Positions 8,028 through 17,118 of a stretch of DNA of 64,000 nt are shown piece by piece. Each line of letters opens with the position of its first letter. The first letter of the stretch is position 1. Source of the DNA: Paenibacillus alvei DSM 29. Its GTDB lineage: Bacteria > Bacillota > Bacilli > Paenibacillales > Paenibacillaceae. Below the pieces are notes generated by a model. That model made no database searches and had not been told where the DNA came from. It saw only the letters and a program-made list of their open reading frames with translations. The stretch covers positions 434,001-498,000 of the forward strand of contig NZ_AMBZ01000003.1 of assembly GCF_000293805.1 (NCBI RefSeq), in the 5' to 3' direction. Both the position numbers and the translations under genes were made by a program.

Positions 8028-9424
8028 TTATTGATTGCCTAATGTTGCTCGCTTTAAGCCGGGCAAGAGGGCAAAAGCAAAAGTGATGAATGGAGATACC
8101 CACAGGAAGAAAGCATATGGCATATAATCAAGCACACTTAAACCGAGCGCGCTCGTCATCATCGCACCGCTAACTCCCCATGGAATAAGCGGATTGACTA
8201 ATGTTCCGCAATCCTCTAACGTACGGGATAAGGTGAGTCGGGGAATGTTTCGCTTATCATACTCGGATTCGAACAATTGCCCTGGAATAAGAATGGACAT
8301 ATACTGCTCTCCGGTAATCATATTGACGCCGATTGAGCTAAGTCCACTTGTAACGACAAGCCCCTCTTTACTCTTTACGGGAGCTATCAGTCGGTTGAAC
8401 ATCGTTTCAATAATACCTGCATGCTGCAGCAATCCTCCAAGCGCAAAGGCGATCGCGATGAGCGAGATTGCCCAGGTCATGGACTGCAGTCCCCCACGGT
8501 TCACAATGCTGCTCACTTCCGCCATGTTGAACTTACCCTGAAATCCTCCCTGCATGAATTCCATCCATTGTGGAACATTTATGTTTCCTTGAATGAGTGC
8601 TGTAACCAATAAACCCGATCCGATGCCAAGCAGCATCGTAATAATGATTGGCAATCGCTTGAACGTAGCGATAAGTACAACCGCTAACGGAAGCAATGTC
8701 AATGGATGAATGTGAAATACGCTGCGAATATCCTGCTGCATCGCCAACAGCTGATCAACGTTGGATTGAGCCGAGGAACCGAAAATAAAAAGGCGATACA
8801 AGTTATGATGAACGCAGGAACTGTCGTTTTGGTCATATTGCGGATATGATCAGGCATGCTGACACGAGCGACCGCAGATGCGAAATTCGTCGTATCAGAA
8901 AGCGGGGACATTTTATCCCCGAAGCAGGCGCCTGACACAACAGCTCCAGCTACAATTGCAGGATGGACTCCCATGGAATCAGACATGCCAATTAGTGCGA
9001 CGCCGAATGTTCCAACGGTCGTTATCGAGCTGCCGACGAACATAGAGACGATAACCGTAAGCAGTAGGGCGCTAACTGTAAACCATTGAGGCTGGAACCA
9101 GGATGTGCCGTATACGAGCAGCGTTGGCACTGTTCCGCTCATCATCCAAACTGCGATAAGTATACCAATAAGGGATAAAAGCAAAGCAGGCATGACCGAT
9201 GCTTGAAGCCCTTTAATCAAGGCTCTTTCCACCAGGCTCCAAGATTGTCCGAACAGCAAGAGCAGGCATCCGGCAGCGACTGTTGCTGCAAGCAGCGGAA
9301 TATGAGGCTGTGCTCCCCATCCGAGTATCGTAAACAGTAAAATAGCAATGATGACAGCAAAGATGGTGATGCTTTGCCAGAAGCGAAGCGGACGCAGGAT
9401 CAATTGTTCATCATTCGTATTCAT
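8028..9424 (-). pseudogene. nhaC: Na+/H+ antiporter NhaC, frameshifted
   Basis: Two overlapping frames, 9424..8699 and 8801..8028, together encode a complete NhaC-type antiporter of about 465 residues. The first half carries the helices through VSGACFGDKMSPLSDTTN, the family's ion-binding motif. The second half carries the matching C-terminal repeat with GVNMITGEQYMS. The join needs one extra base, most simply in the A/T-rich run at 8782..8791 (coding TTTTTATTTT), giving ...AFLFFGSSAQ.... No classic slippery heptamer is present. Start is ATG behind AAGGAG. If real, the break inactivates the antiporter; if a sequence error, the gene is intact. Confidence 0.85.
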
Positions 9425-9744
9425 TATCGTTCAACTCCTTGATAAATAACATATTCTAGTATGTAAAGCTCACCTGGTTGCTTTTATACATACACGCTTT
9501 TATGTGTAAAAGTAAATAAAACGTCAATGTATCTATTCTAGTACGCTGGATCTATCAGGTCTACTGGTAACAATACGCATATATGTTAGGAGATAGTATA
9601 AGGGGGTGATTATAGGGAGATTAATCGAAGGCAGCAATATAGTATGAATGTCAGAACGGTATATTCGATAGAAAAGGATAGGCCTGTTCTAAAGCGGTAA
9701 GAACTCAATGAGCAGGCCATAAGGCTGAGGAATTAAAAAATAGA
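9425..9744. other. Intergenic region nhaC/lacI
   Basis: No gene was found in these 320 bases. GGCCTG (9681..9686) and CAGGCC (9713..9718) form a weak hairpin with a long loop that might end the lacI transcript. The rest is A/T-rich and should contain the nhaC promoter. Confidence 0.4.
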
Positions 9745-10752
9745 TTAAAGCTGCCGCACCGATTCACGCAGATGAACTTGACAAGGAAGAATGACACGAC
9801 GGGGAGCTTGCTCACGATCTTTGATACGCTCCAGCAACAGTTGCATGCCAATCTCACCGAACTGATAGGCAGGCTGAGAGGCAACAGAGAAGAACGGATT
9901 GGCTTCTTCCACCCAGCCGAAATCATCGAAGCAAGCGATAGAGATATCATCTGGGACACGAAGTCCGACACTTCTCAGTGCTGTATAAATAGAGAGTGCG
10001 AGCATATTGTTGGCTGCGAAAATCGCAGTAGGACGAGTTTGCGGCTCCATTTCTGCCCAGCAAGATAAATCAAGAGCGTCTCGTTCATGTAAATAGCCCA
10101 TCTGCATACATAGCTGTTCGTCAAATGCAATTCCGGCTTCCTGCAAGGCTTCAATGTAGCCCGCTTTGCGTTCTCTAGCGGTAGATACCTCCTCAGAGCC
10201 GTTCAATAAAGCAATGTGTCGGTGGCCATATCGGATTAATTCACTCACCATATGCTTGGCACCGCCTCGGCTGTCGCCGAGTACAGCATCACACTCGATG
10301 CCTGGAACCTCGCGATCAAGCAGAACGAACGGTACATTTTGTCTGGTCAGCCACTCTAGATGCTCTTTGGACTGGTCTCCGCTGGGCGCAAATAAGACAC
10401 CATCTACGCGCATCGACAATATCATTTGTACGTAATCTTTTTCTTTGATCAAGCTCTCATCGCTGTTGCCGAACATGAGTCGGTATCCATGTTGCATTGC
10501 GGCGTCTTCTGCTCCACGCGCCATTGTCGTGAAGAATGGGTTTGTTATATCTGTAATAAGCAATGATAAAATTTTGCTTTCTTGCGTAACGAGACAACGA
10601 GCGACCGAATTCGGTATGTACTGCATTTCCTCCATCACTTGTTTTACCTTGGCGCGAGTTTTTTCGCTAACTCGACCTGTATTGTTAATGACGCGTGATA
10701 CGGTCATTGCGGAGACATTGGCTTGTCTCGCAATATCATAAATGGTAGCCAT
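9745..10752 (-). CDS. LacI-family transcriptional regulator
   Basis: The 335-residue protein has the LacI-type N-terminal helix-turn-helix (TIYDIARQANVSAMTVSRVI, residues 3-22) and hinge, followed by a periplasmic-binding-protein-like sugar-sensing domain. It is predicted to repress sugar genes until a ligand binds. It lies downstream of ribokinase and a GNAT gene on the same strand but is separated from them by a terminator and 340 bases, so it has its own promoter. A ribose or other pentose/nucleoside signal is plausible from the ribokinase context only. Confidence 0.88.
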   Translation of the reverse strand: MATIYDIARQANVSAMTVSRVINNTGRVSEKTRAKVKQVMEEMQYIPNSVARCLVTQESKILSLLITDITNPFFTTMARGAEDAAMQHGYRLMFGNSDESLIKEKDYVQMILSMRVDGVLFAPSGDQSKEHLEWLTRQNVPFVLLDREVPGIECDAVLGDSRGGAKHMVSELIRYGHRHIALLNGSEEVSTARERKAGYIEALQEAGIAFDEQLCMQMGYLHERDALDLSCWAEMEPQTRPTAIFAANNMLALSIYTALRSVGLRVPDDISIACFDDFGWVEEANPFFSVASQPAYQFGEIGMQLLLERIKDREQAPRRVILPCQVHLRESVRQL

Positions 10753-11092
10753 AATTAAATGCTCCTATTTTACAAATTAAATGGTGGCTGCATCGAAATA
10801 ATGATGCATGAAAATAAAGGCATGACTGAATCTAAGATTCTATCTCAAATGATAACTCACTACTGTAGTTAATTGTATGCGATAGATATGGTTGACATCA
10901 AGTGAAATGCATGGGAGTAAAGTGGGATTGTACTGAACTCAGTATCTTTAAAAGTAAAAGCGCACTAATTTTAGTGCGCTTTTAAGCAGTACGAAATCAT
11001 AACTGCAAGAATGGATGAAACGTAATCCATGACTTGCGTTGTAGCTGCTGTATGAATTAACATGTAATCCTACATTTTAAATGGCTACGAAA
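10753..11092. other. Intergenic region lacI/GNAT
   Basis: No gene was found. The region holds the GNAT-operon terminator at 10956..10984 and, in the part closest to 10753, presumably the lacI promoter. Confidence 0.5.
10956..10984. terminator. Intrinsic terminator of rbsK-GNAT operon
   Basis: A perfect 13-bp stem (10956..10968 with 10971..10983) with flanking A and T runs works on either strand. It ends the minus-strand operon. Confidence 0.85.
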
Positions 11093-12217
11093 TTATATGT
11101 AATATAAACCGATTGTATAAGGAAGCGGTATTGTAATTTTCAGCTGCTCTGCGGAAGGCCAAGCAGGCGGCAAAAGGTTGGTTGCCTTCGGATCGAATAA
11201 TAAGGAGAGCAACTGGCTTTCAGCAAGCTCAATCGATTCTGCGCCAGGATATTCTAGGCGAACATTGCCACCTTCAAGATCGGTAACTTGAATATTGGCA
11301 GCCAATGCACCTTGATCAATCCACCAGTTCTTCATATAACGGAACAGTCGCTCCATGCTTGGAATGTAAAGCGTCCCTTGATTTTGCGCTTCTTCCAAGG
11401 CATAGTTTCCAAGCAAAGCGATCATCTCCTTATCCTGCCAAGGAACATAGATCTGGGAAGCTGCAATTTGTTTTTGCTTCATGACAAGCTGCATCAAAAG
11501 CAATACCTCTTCTGCTGTGCCGCCATATTCATAAATATGAGATGGGGCATCCGGCTGTTTTGAGGATGGTTTCATCAAATAGATGTATGCAGTGACTTGA
11601 CCATTGCGCTCCAGTACATAAACTTTCGGCTTCATCATGACACAGGAGGCGAAGGATCCACCGTGTTCAAGGCCATGCATATCCCAAAGACTAAAATCAA
11701 ATGCAGCTTCTCGCTGCTGGGCAAGCTCATACCATGCGAAACAATCATTTTCCGTCAGAACTCGTGCTTGAACATCAGCTTCTGCAACAGCAGATCCGTC
11801 TGGTGTAATGGTATACACATGGGTTTTTCCAAAGGAATAACAGCGATTGCGTGTATATAACGAGCGTCCTCCGGAAACGAACATCATAACAGCGCCTGTT
11901 GAATCCACATGTTCTTGCACCTTGTGCAGCAGATCAGTACCGAACCCTTTGCCGCGAGCAGCTTCAGAGGTGCATACCGAGCCGAGTGAGAAAACAGGCA
12001 ATTTTGATCGTCCAACTCGAACGATAGATGGAAGCAATCCCATATGTGCTAGCAGTACTCCGTCCTCAAAGGCACCGAATGAATGAGCGGTAATCGGGGA
12101 GAACAAGTACGAAAAACTATGTGCCATTGACATCTGTTCTTCATTGCGAAACACTTCATCAGACAATTTGGCTGCAGCATCATAATCAAGCGGCTGCAGC
12201 ATGCGAATCGTTGCCAT
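11093..12217 (-). CDS. GNAT family N-acetyltransferase (Eis-like)
   Basis: The 374-residue protein has a GNAT acetyl-CoA-binding domain with the motif SEAARGKGFGTDLL near residue 90, and a long C-terminal part that resembles the two-GNAT-plus-sterol-carrier layout of Eis-like acetyltransferases. The acceptor is unknown. The ATG at 12217 was chosen for AAGGAGGAA at 12223..12231; an upstream frame start at 12271 overlaps rbsK and lacks a site. It starts 29 bases after the rbsK stop, so the two are co-transcribed. Confidence 0.8.
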   Translation of the reverse strand: MATIRMLQPLDYDAAAKLSDEVFRNEEQMSMAHSFSYLFSPITAHSFGAFEDGVLLAHMGLLPSIVRVGRSKLPVFSLGSVCTSEAARGKGFGTDLLHKVQEHVDSTGAVMMFVSGGRSLYTRNRCYSFGKTHVYTITPDGSAVAEADVQARVLTENDCFAWYELAQQREAAFDFSLWDMHGLEHGGSFASCVMMKPKVYVLERNGQVTAYIYLMKPSSKQPDAPSHIYEYGGTAEEVLLLMQLVMKQKQIAASQIYVPWQDKEMIALLGNYALEEAQNQGTLYIPSMERLFRYMKNWWIDQGALAANIQVTDLEGGNVRLEYPGAESIELAESQLLSLLFDPKATNLLPPAWPSAEQLKITIPLPYTIGLYYI

Positions 12218-12246
12218 TATTGCTTCCTCCTTAATGAATGGGGATA

Positions 12247-13167
12247 TTACGCTTGTTGCTGCATCATCCAATCCATCAGTTGCTCACGAGTCGGCATACC
12301 TCCCTGCGCACCGAGTACAGTTACAGACAATGCCCCTGCGGCAGCAGCGAACCGGATTGCTTGTTCCATGGTGCGTCCTTCTGCGAGCATTACGGCCAGA
12401 GCACCATTGAATGTATCTCCAGCTCCCGTTGTATCGACAACATCGACATGATGGCTTGGACAGTGATGAAGCTCGCCGTTGGCATCCGACCAATAAGCTC
12501 CTTCAGCACCTTTGGTTAATACGATTTTTCCCGGCATCGTCTGCAGCGCAGATTGCCAATCGAAAGTATTTCCCTGAGATGACATGCCGAGCAGTTCGGC
12601 AAGTTCATGCTCATTAGGAGTAATTACTGTTACCAGGCTTAGTAACTGTTCATCCAATTCCAACGCTGGCGCTGGGTTAAGGATGACAGGGACGTGTGCT
12701 TCAGCCGCGATCTCGATTGCTGCTCGTACCGAAGGAAGAGGAATTTCAAGCTGCAAAACGATGATGTCGGATTGGCGTATGACATCGGCGTATTTGCGAA
12801 CTCGTTCGGGTGTAACAAGCGCATTAGCTCCTGGTACGACAATAATGCGATTGTCCCCATCCTTTACTATAATGGAAGCGGTTCCTGAAGATACGTCATG
12901 AAGAACCTCGACAGCTTCTGTATGTATGCCTTCGCGTGTCAAGTTGTCCAGCATCATCGTGCCAAATGTGTCATTGCCTACACATCCGATGAAGCTGACA
13001 TCCGCCTGAAGCCGAGCGCAGGCAACCGCTTGATTGGCTCCCTTACCTCCATACATGGTCGCAAATGATTGTCCAGTGACGGTTTCGCCTTGTGTAGGCA
13101 CCGTGGAGGTAACGGTAACGAGATCCATGTTCAAGCTTCCGATGATTGTTATTTTTGGCTGTGTCAC
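12247..13167 (-). CDS. rbsK: Ribokinase
   Basis: The 306-residue PfkB-family kinase phosphorylates D-ribose to ribose-5-phosphate. The PfkB signatures are both present: GGKGANQAVA near residue 41 and DTTGAGDTFNGAL near residue 250, with the catalytic Asp in GAGD. Start is GTG at 13167 behind GAGGAAGG; the overlapping ATG at 13169 is followed at once by a stop. No ribose transporter is nearby. It heads a two-gene operon with a GNAT acetyltransferase. Confidence 0.92.
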   Translation of the reverse strand: MTQPKITIIGSLNMDLVTVTSTVPTQGETVTGQSFATMYGGKGANQAVACARLQADVSFIGCVGNDTFGTMMLDNLTREGIHTEAVEVLHDVSSGTASIIVKDGDNRIIVVPGANALVTPERVRKYADVIRQSDIIVLQLEIPLPSVRAAIEIAAEAHVPVILNPAPALELDEQLLSLVTVITPNEHELAELLGMSSQGNTFDWQSALQTMPGKIVLTKGAEGAYWSDANGELHHCPSHHVDVVDTTGAGDTFNGALAVMLAEGRTMEQAIRFAAAAGALSVTVLGAQGGMPTREQLMDWMMQQQA

Positions 13168-13231
13168 ATTATATCTTCCTTCCTCTTTCTAGCTATACAT
13201 GCTGCGTCATAACGCTGTGCACATACAAAGA

Positions 13232-13255
13232 CGCGAATCCTGGAACAGGTTCGCG
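13232..13255 (-). terminator. Probable terminator after capA
   Basis: CGCGAATCCTG (13232..13242) pairs with CAGGTTCGCG (13246..13255). On the minus strand it is followed by TCTTTGT. It would partly separate capA from rbsK. Confidence 0.55.
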
Positions 13256-13289
13256 ACTTATGACCGAGATATCGGCATATCTAGCATGG

Positions 13290-14572
13290 TTAGCGTGTAG
13301 GCGGAGCGGTTGCACTCCCATTTGCCTTCACTGCATCCCGCACCTGTTTGCCGTCAATTTTAACACCAATCGAGATGGATTCCAAATACTTTAATTGCTT
13401 TTTATCATAAGCTTCGCCCTTTTTAATAATCTGGTCTTTATAGATGAAGTAAGGGGTAAAGGACATTTCAATATTTCCTTGATCCAGCGTCAGGTTCAAG
13501 AGACCTGTATCTGCTTTATCACCGCGTACATAGTCGGGAAATAGGAAATTGCCGATGGAATAGGCAATGGGTTTGCCTTTATAAAATTCGAAGCCTTGCA
13601 AAACATGAACATGGCTGCCGATTATGGCGTCTGCCCCAGCATCAATCATTTCACGGGCATAATTGCGCTGCCATGGTTCTGGGCGATGATTTTTCTCAAC
13701 TCCCCAATGCAGATAAACAAGCAAGTAGTCACAGTCTTCACGTTCTTTCTTGATAACGGGAAGAACACTTGATTTATTATATGCCTCTGCGATACCTGGC
13801 CTGTCTTTTCCAGCGAACCAGTAGGTTTGGGGAATGAATCGGGAGAAGGCAAGGAACTTAATGGTTTTACCCTTCATCTTTACAGTATGTGCGCGATAAG
13901 CCTCTTCTTTATTTCTCCCGCCGCCTATATAGGGGATATCATATTGCTCCAAATACTTTAAAGTGTCGAGAAACCCTTTTTGTTTAAAATCAAGTGTATG
14001 GTTGTTGGCGATCGTGACGAGATTAAAACCAGCATTTTTGAGACCTTGCAAAGACGCAGGATCGGATTTAAAGTTATACAGCTGATTTGTATCCTTTTCG
14101 GTATGATGAGTGATGGCCGTCTCCAAGTTCACTACGGCATAGTCTGCACTGCTGACCTCGTCTTTAACGTATTCGAATGGATAATCAGGCCCTTTTTTGC
14201 GAATGGTTTCCTTAACGGACCAATCCATCAACGCATCTCCTGCAAAGATGATTCGAATGGCATCCTGAGAAGATGACACCTTGATCGTATCCTTATTACT
14301 CTTTTTTCTCCGCCTCGATCATATTCTCGATTCGGGTCAAGAGGAGCGATAGGCGTCACATCTGGATTCAAAGTAGTAACCAATTCCGAATGATTGTCTA
14401 CAGCACGCATTGTCATTGTCAGAATGAGCATGCATACAAGCCCAACCGAAATAAGCAGCCCAATACCGGCTATCATTTTCATTTTGCGAAGCCGTTGCTT
14501 TTTTTGCGGGCATACCTGTCTTTTCTGCTTTCGTGAAATGAATTCAAAGGAAGCCTCCTCGTCACTATACAA
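13290..14572 (-). pseudogene. CapA-family (PgsA-like) protein, frameshifted
   Basis: A frame at 14572..14228 encodes a basic N-terminus and one membrane helix (IAGIGLLISVGLVCMLIL), and a second at 14279..13290 encodes a full CapA/metallophosphatase-like domain (FAGDALMDW, NLETAI, ANNHTLD, GSHVHVLQG, YSIGNFLF). One added A in the coding A6 run at 14302..14307 joins them into an anchored protein of about 427 residues. CapA proteins act outside the cell in poly-gamma-glutamate or related polymer assembly. The start is doubtful: the TTG at 14572 has no ribosome-binding site, whereas GAGGAGG further in precedes another TTG frame that would need one more A in the A7 run near 14500. Confidence 0.8.
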
Positions 14573-14773
14573 CCCTAAACAGTTAGGGATAATAAGTAGT
14601 TGTAAGTTTTCTCCATACTATTATAATGATCATACGTGCCCCAAAAGTTGCAGATTCTTTGCAAGCCCATTAAATTTTGTAATATATGTCGATAGCCGCG
14701 TTTTCTTTTTTGCATAGCTATGGTAAAATAAATATTGCTTACATTTTGTAAGTTAAGAAGGAGGGATGAACGG

Positions 14774-15148
14774 ATGCAATCAGAACATTTGGGAATGTGT
14801 CCCCGATTCGAAGCGGCATTCTGCATTTTGGGAAAGCGCTGGAATGGGCTGCTCATTCAAGTGCTGTTGAGTGGGCCTAAGCGCTTTAAGGATATTTCCG
14901 CACTCATTCCTACCATGAGCGACAAAATGTTGAGTGAACGCATGAAAGATATGGAGGCGGCAGGGATTGTAGTCCGCAATGTATATCCAGAAACGCCTGT
15001 ACGCATCGAATATACACTTACGGAAAAAGGATTGGCTCTGCAGCCTGTCATGGAGGCCATTGGGAAGTGGGCAGAGCAGTGGGTCAACGAATCAATCGGA
15101 TGCTGCGATGAGTCGGACGCAGCCTCTCATCATTCGGAACAAGAATAA
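14774..15148 (+). CDS. HxlR-family transcriptional regulator
   Basis: The 124-residue protein is a winged-helix regulator of the HxlR/YodB type (CPRFEAAFCILGKRWNGLLI, then SDKMLSERMKDMEAAGIV). It has Cys at residue 9 and two more, CC, near residue 109. In YodB and HypR the N-terminal Cys senses quinones or oxidants, so redox sensing is possible here. The ATG at 14774 follows AGGAGGGA at 14758..14765. It is divergent from capA. The target gene is not evident. Confidence 0.85.
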   Translation: MQSEHLGMCPRFEAAFCILGKRWNGLLIQVLLSGPKRFKDISALIPTMSDKMLSERMKDMEAAGIVVRNVYPETPVRIEYTLTEKGLALQPVMEAIGKWAEQWVNESIGCCDESDAASHHSEQE

Positions 15149-15171
15149 TGTGCAGCGGACAACTCATCGCA

Positions 15172-15212
15172 TGCCGAGCCTAACTGACAGCAGGTTAGTG
15201 CTCGGCATTTTT
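15172..15212 (+). terminator. Intrinsic terminator of hxlR
   Basis: TGCCGAGC (15172..15179) pairs with GCTCGGCA (15200..15207), with an extra TAAC/GTTA inner stem, and five T follow. Confidence 0.85.
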
Positions 15213-15243
15213 GCTGTTTCTACTAGATTGCCTACTTTTGTCG

Positions 15244-15272
15244 TTGTAAACACCGGGACAAGCTCGTATAAT
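15244..15272 (+). promoter_or_regulatory. Sigma-A-type promoter of second degV
   Basis: TTGTAA (15244..15249), 17 bases and a perfect TATAAT (15267..15272) precede the DegV gene at 15324. Confidence 0.6.
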
Positions 15273-15323
15273 TAAGCGAATGAGCCATAATAACTAACTT
15301 TTAATTTAGGACAGGAGAATGAC

Positions 15324-16184
15324 ATGACCATTCACATCATTACGGACGGAAGTTCAGACTTGACTCCAGAGATCGTCAAGCAGTTCGGCATCCACGTAGT
15401 ACCCCTTTGCGTATGTTTCGGTCAAGAGGTGTTTACCTCTGATATGGACACCACTCAATTTTATGAGCGTATGCGAGAGGAGGAAGAACTACCGAAGACG
15501 TCCAGTCCGTCGCCAGCCGATTTCTACCACATGTATCAATCGCTTGGCACTGATAAAGATATATTGGTCCTTTCCTTGACCTCCAGCTTAAGCAGTACCT
15601 ACAATCATGCAATAATGGCAAAAACGATGTTCGAGGAAGAAGGTCATCCGAATCGGATTGAAGTTATAGATACGAAAACAGCATCTGCTGGGCTTGGGCT
15701 GCTTGCCGTTCGCGCTGCTCAGTTGGCTGCTGCTGGTAAGACACTGGATGAGGTTGCTCATACATTGAGCGATCAAGTGAAGCGCACGACCACATACTTC
15801 ACGCTGGATACCCTCGATAATGTCATACGCGGCGGACGCTTGAGCAAATTCAAGGGCACTGTTGCTTCGATGTTGAACATTAAGCTGCTTATGGAAGCAA
15901 GTGAAGAAGGTTCGATCGAAGTGATGGAGAAAATACGAGGCACGCAGAAAACGCTTCGCCGACTTATTGAGAAGGTGGGCGATGCGTGGAGCCATGTTGA
16001 TAAAGAGTGGATCGCCTTCGCACATTCAAATTGCGAAGAACGAGCTAAAGCATTTATGAAGGAACTCCTCGATAAGTATCACTTCGATCAAGTGCTGTTC
16101 GTGAATATGGGGCCTGTCATTGGCACGTATGCGGGGGAAGGCGGCGTACTAATTTCTTATCAAGAAATGCCGCGCACGACTTAA
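15324..16184 (+). CDS. DegV family fatty-acid-binding protein (second paralogue)
   Basis: The 286-residue protein shares the DegV fold markers with the gene at 57..905: TDGSSDLTPE at the N-terminus, LPKTSSPSPADFYHMY near residue 57, SLTSSLSSTYNHA near residue 85 and IRGGRLSKF near residue 170. It probably binds a long-chain fatty acid in the cytoplasm for a fatty-acid kinase. The ATG at 15324 follows an ACAGGAG site. It is monocistronic with its own promoter. The two copies are clearly divergent, so they may prefer different acyl chains. Confidence 0.9.
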   Translation: MTIHIITDGSSDLTPEIVKQFGIHVVPLCVCFGQEVFTSDMDTTQFYERMREEEELPKTSSPSPADFYHMYQSLGTDKDILVLSLTSSLSSTYNHAIMAKTMFEEEGHPNRIEVIDTKTASAGLGLLAVRAAQLAAAGKTLDEVAHTLSDQVKRTTTYFTLDTLDNVIRGGRLSKFKGTVASMLNIKLLMEASEEGSIEVMEKIRGTQKTLRRLIEKVGDAWSHVDKEWIAFAHSNCEERAKAFMKELLDKYHFDQVLFVNMGPVIGTYAGEGGVLISYQEMPRTT

Positions 16185-16223
16185 ATATTTCCATTTCCTT
16201 TAGGAATGAAGGAACACCACGTC

Positions 16224-16250
16224 AAGCTCCCGTCTATATGAAGGGAGCTT
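16224..16250 (+). terminator. Weak hairpin after degV
   Basis: AAGCTCCC (16224..16231) pairs with GGGAGCTT (16243..16250), followed by a short T-rich stretch. Confidence 0.5.
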
Positions 16251-16413
16251 TGTTCATTATGTATACGTTTTTTATATGACATTCGCTTAAACGTTAATTC
16301 ACTACATAAATGTCAAGCTGCTCCGTTCTTCGTGAAAAAAAGGTTTATGTTATGATGAAAGAAAGTAGGCAACAACATATATTAGAGCATGTTCGCTGAC
16401 TGGGGGTAATGGA

Positions 16414-17118
16414 ATGTATACAATTATGATCGTGGAAGATGACGATAAGATAGCTTCGATTTTACAGTCTTCTCTTGAAAAATATAATTACAATGTAACT
16501 CGAGCGACAAGATTTAATGAATTAAAGGAAGAAATGCTGGAAATCAATCCAGATTTAATTTTGCTCGATATCCATTTGCCAGCCTTCGATGGTTTTTATT
16601 GGTGCCGGCAATTCCGCAGTGAAACGAACGTACCTATCATTTTCGTATCGGCGCGCACTGGAGAAATGGATCAAGTTATGGCGATCGAGAATGGCGGAGA
16701 TGACTTTATTACGAAGCCGTTTCATCTTGATGTCCTCTTGGCGAAGGTAAAAGGGGTGTTGCGCCGTACATACGGTGAATATGCGGCTAACGGCGGAGGA
16801 AATGGTGAGGAGATGACGGTACAGGGGCTAACTCTTCACAGAGCGAAGAACACGCTCGAATGGTCAGGCAAGCGAGTTGATTTGACCAAAAATGAGGCGC
16901 TCCTCGTCGCCTGTCTCATGGAACGGATCGGCTATATCGTTTCTCGTGAGACGCTTCTCGAAACCTTATGGGACGATGTTGATTTTGTTGACGATAATAC
17001 ACTAACGGTTAATGTTACTCGTGTCCGCAAGAAGATGGAGGAAATCGGGATAGCAAAAGCGATAGAGACGGTGCGTGGCCAAGGGTATCGGATGTCGGCC
17101 ACTTGGGTGAATGAATGA
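16414..17118 (+). CDS. bceR: BceR-type response regulator
   Basis: The 234-residue OmpR-family regulator has a receiver domain with phospho-acceptor Asp52 (LILLDIHLP) and a winged-helix DNA-binding domain (about residues 130-230). It overlaps the next gene, an intramembrane-sensing kinase, by four bases, and a BceAB-type transporter follows. That layout is the hallmark of BceRS-BceAB antimicrobial-peptide modules in Bacillota. It most likely activates the ABC genes through the operator at 18298..18311. The exact inducing peptide (bacitracin, nisin or other) cannot be told. Confidence 0.9.
   Translation: MYTIMIVEDDDKIASILQSSLEKYNYNVTRATRFNELKEEMLEINPDLILLDIHLPAFDGFYWCRQFRSETNVPIIFVSARTGEMDQVMAIENGGDDFITKPFHLDVLLAKVKGVLRRTYGEYAANGGGNGEEMTVQGLTLHRAKNTLEWSGKRVDLTKNEALLVACLMERIGYIVSRETLLETLWDDVDFVDDNTLTVNVTRVRKKMEEIGIAKAIETVRGQGYRMSATWVNE

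Noticed and set aside
8699..8801. Programmed -1 frameshift in nhaC
   Set aside because: The run lacks the X-XXY-YYZ heptamer in the right frame, and eight other sites in the window show the same single-base loss, so a general cause is more likely.
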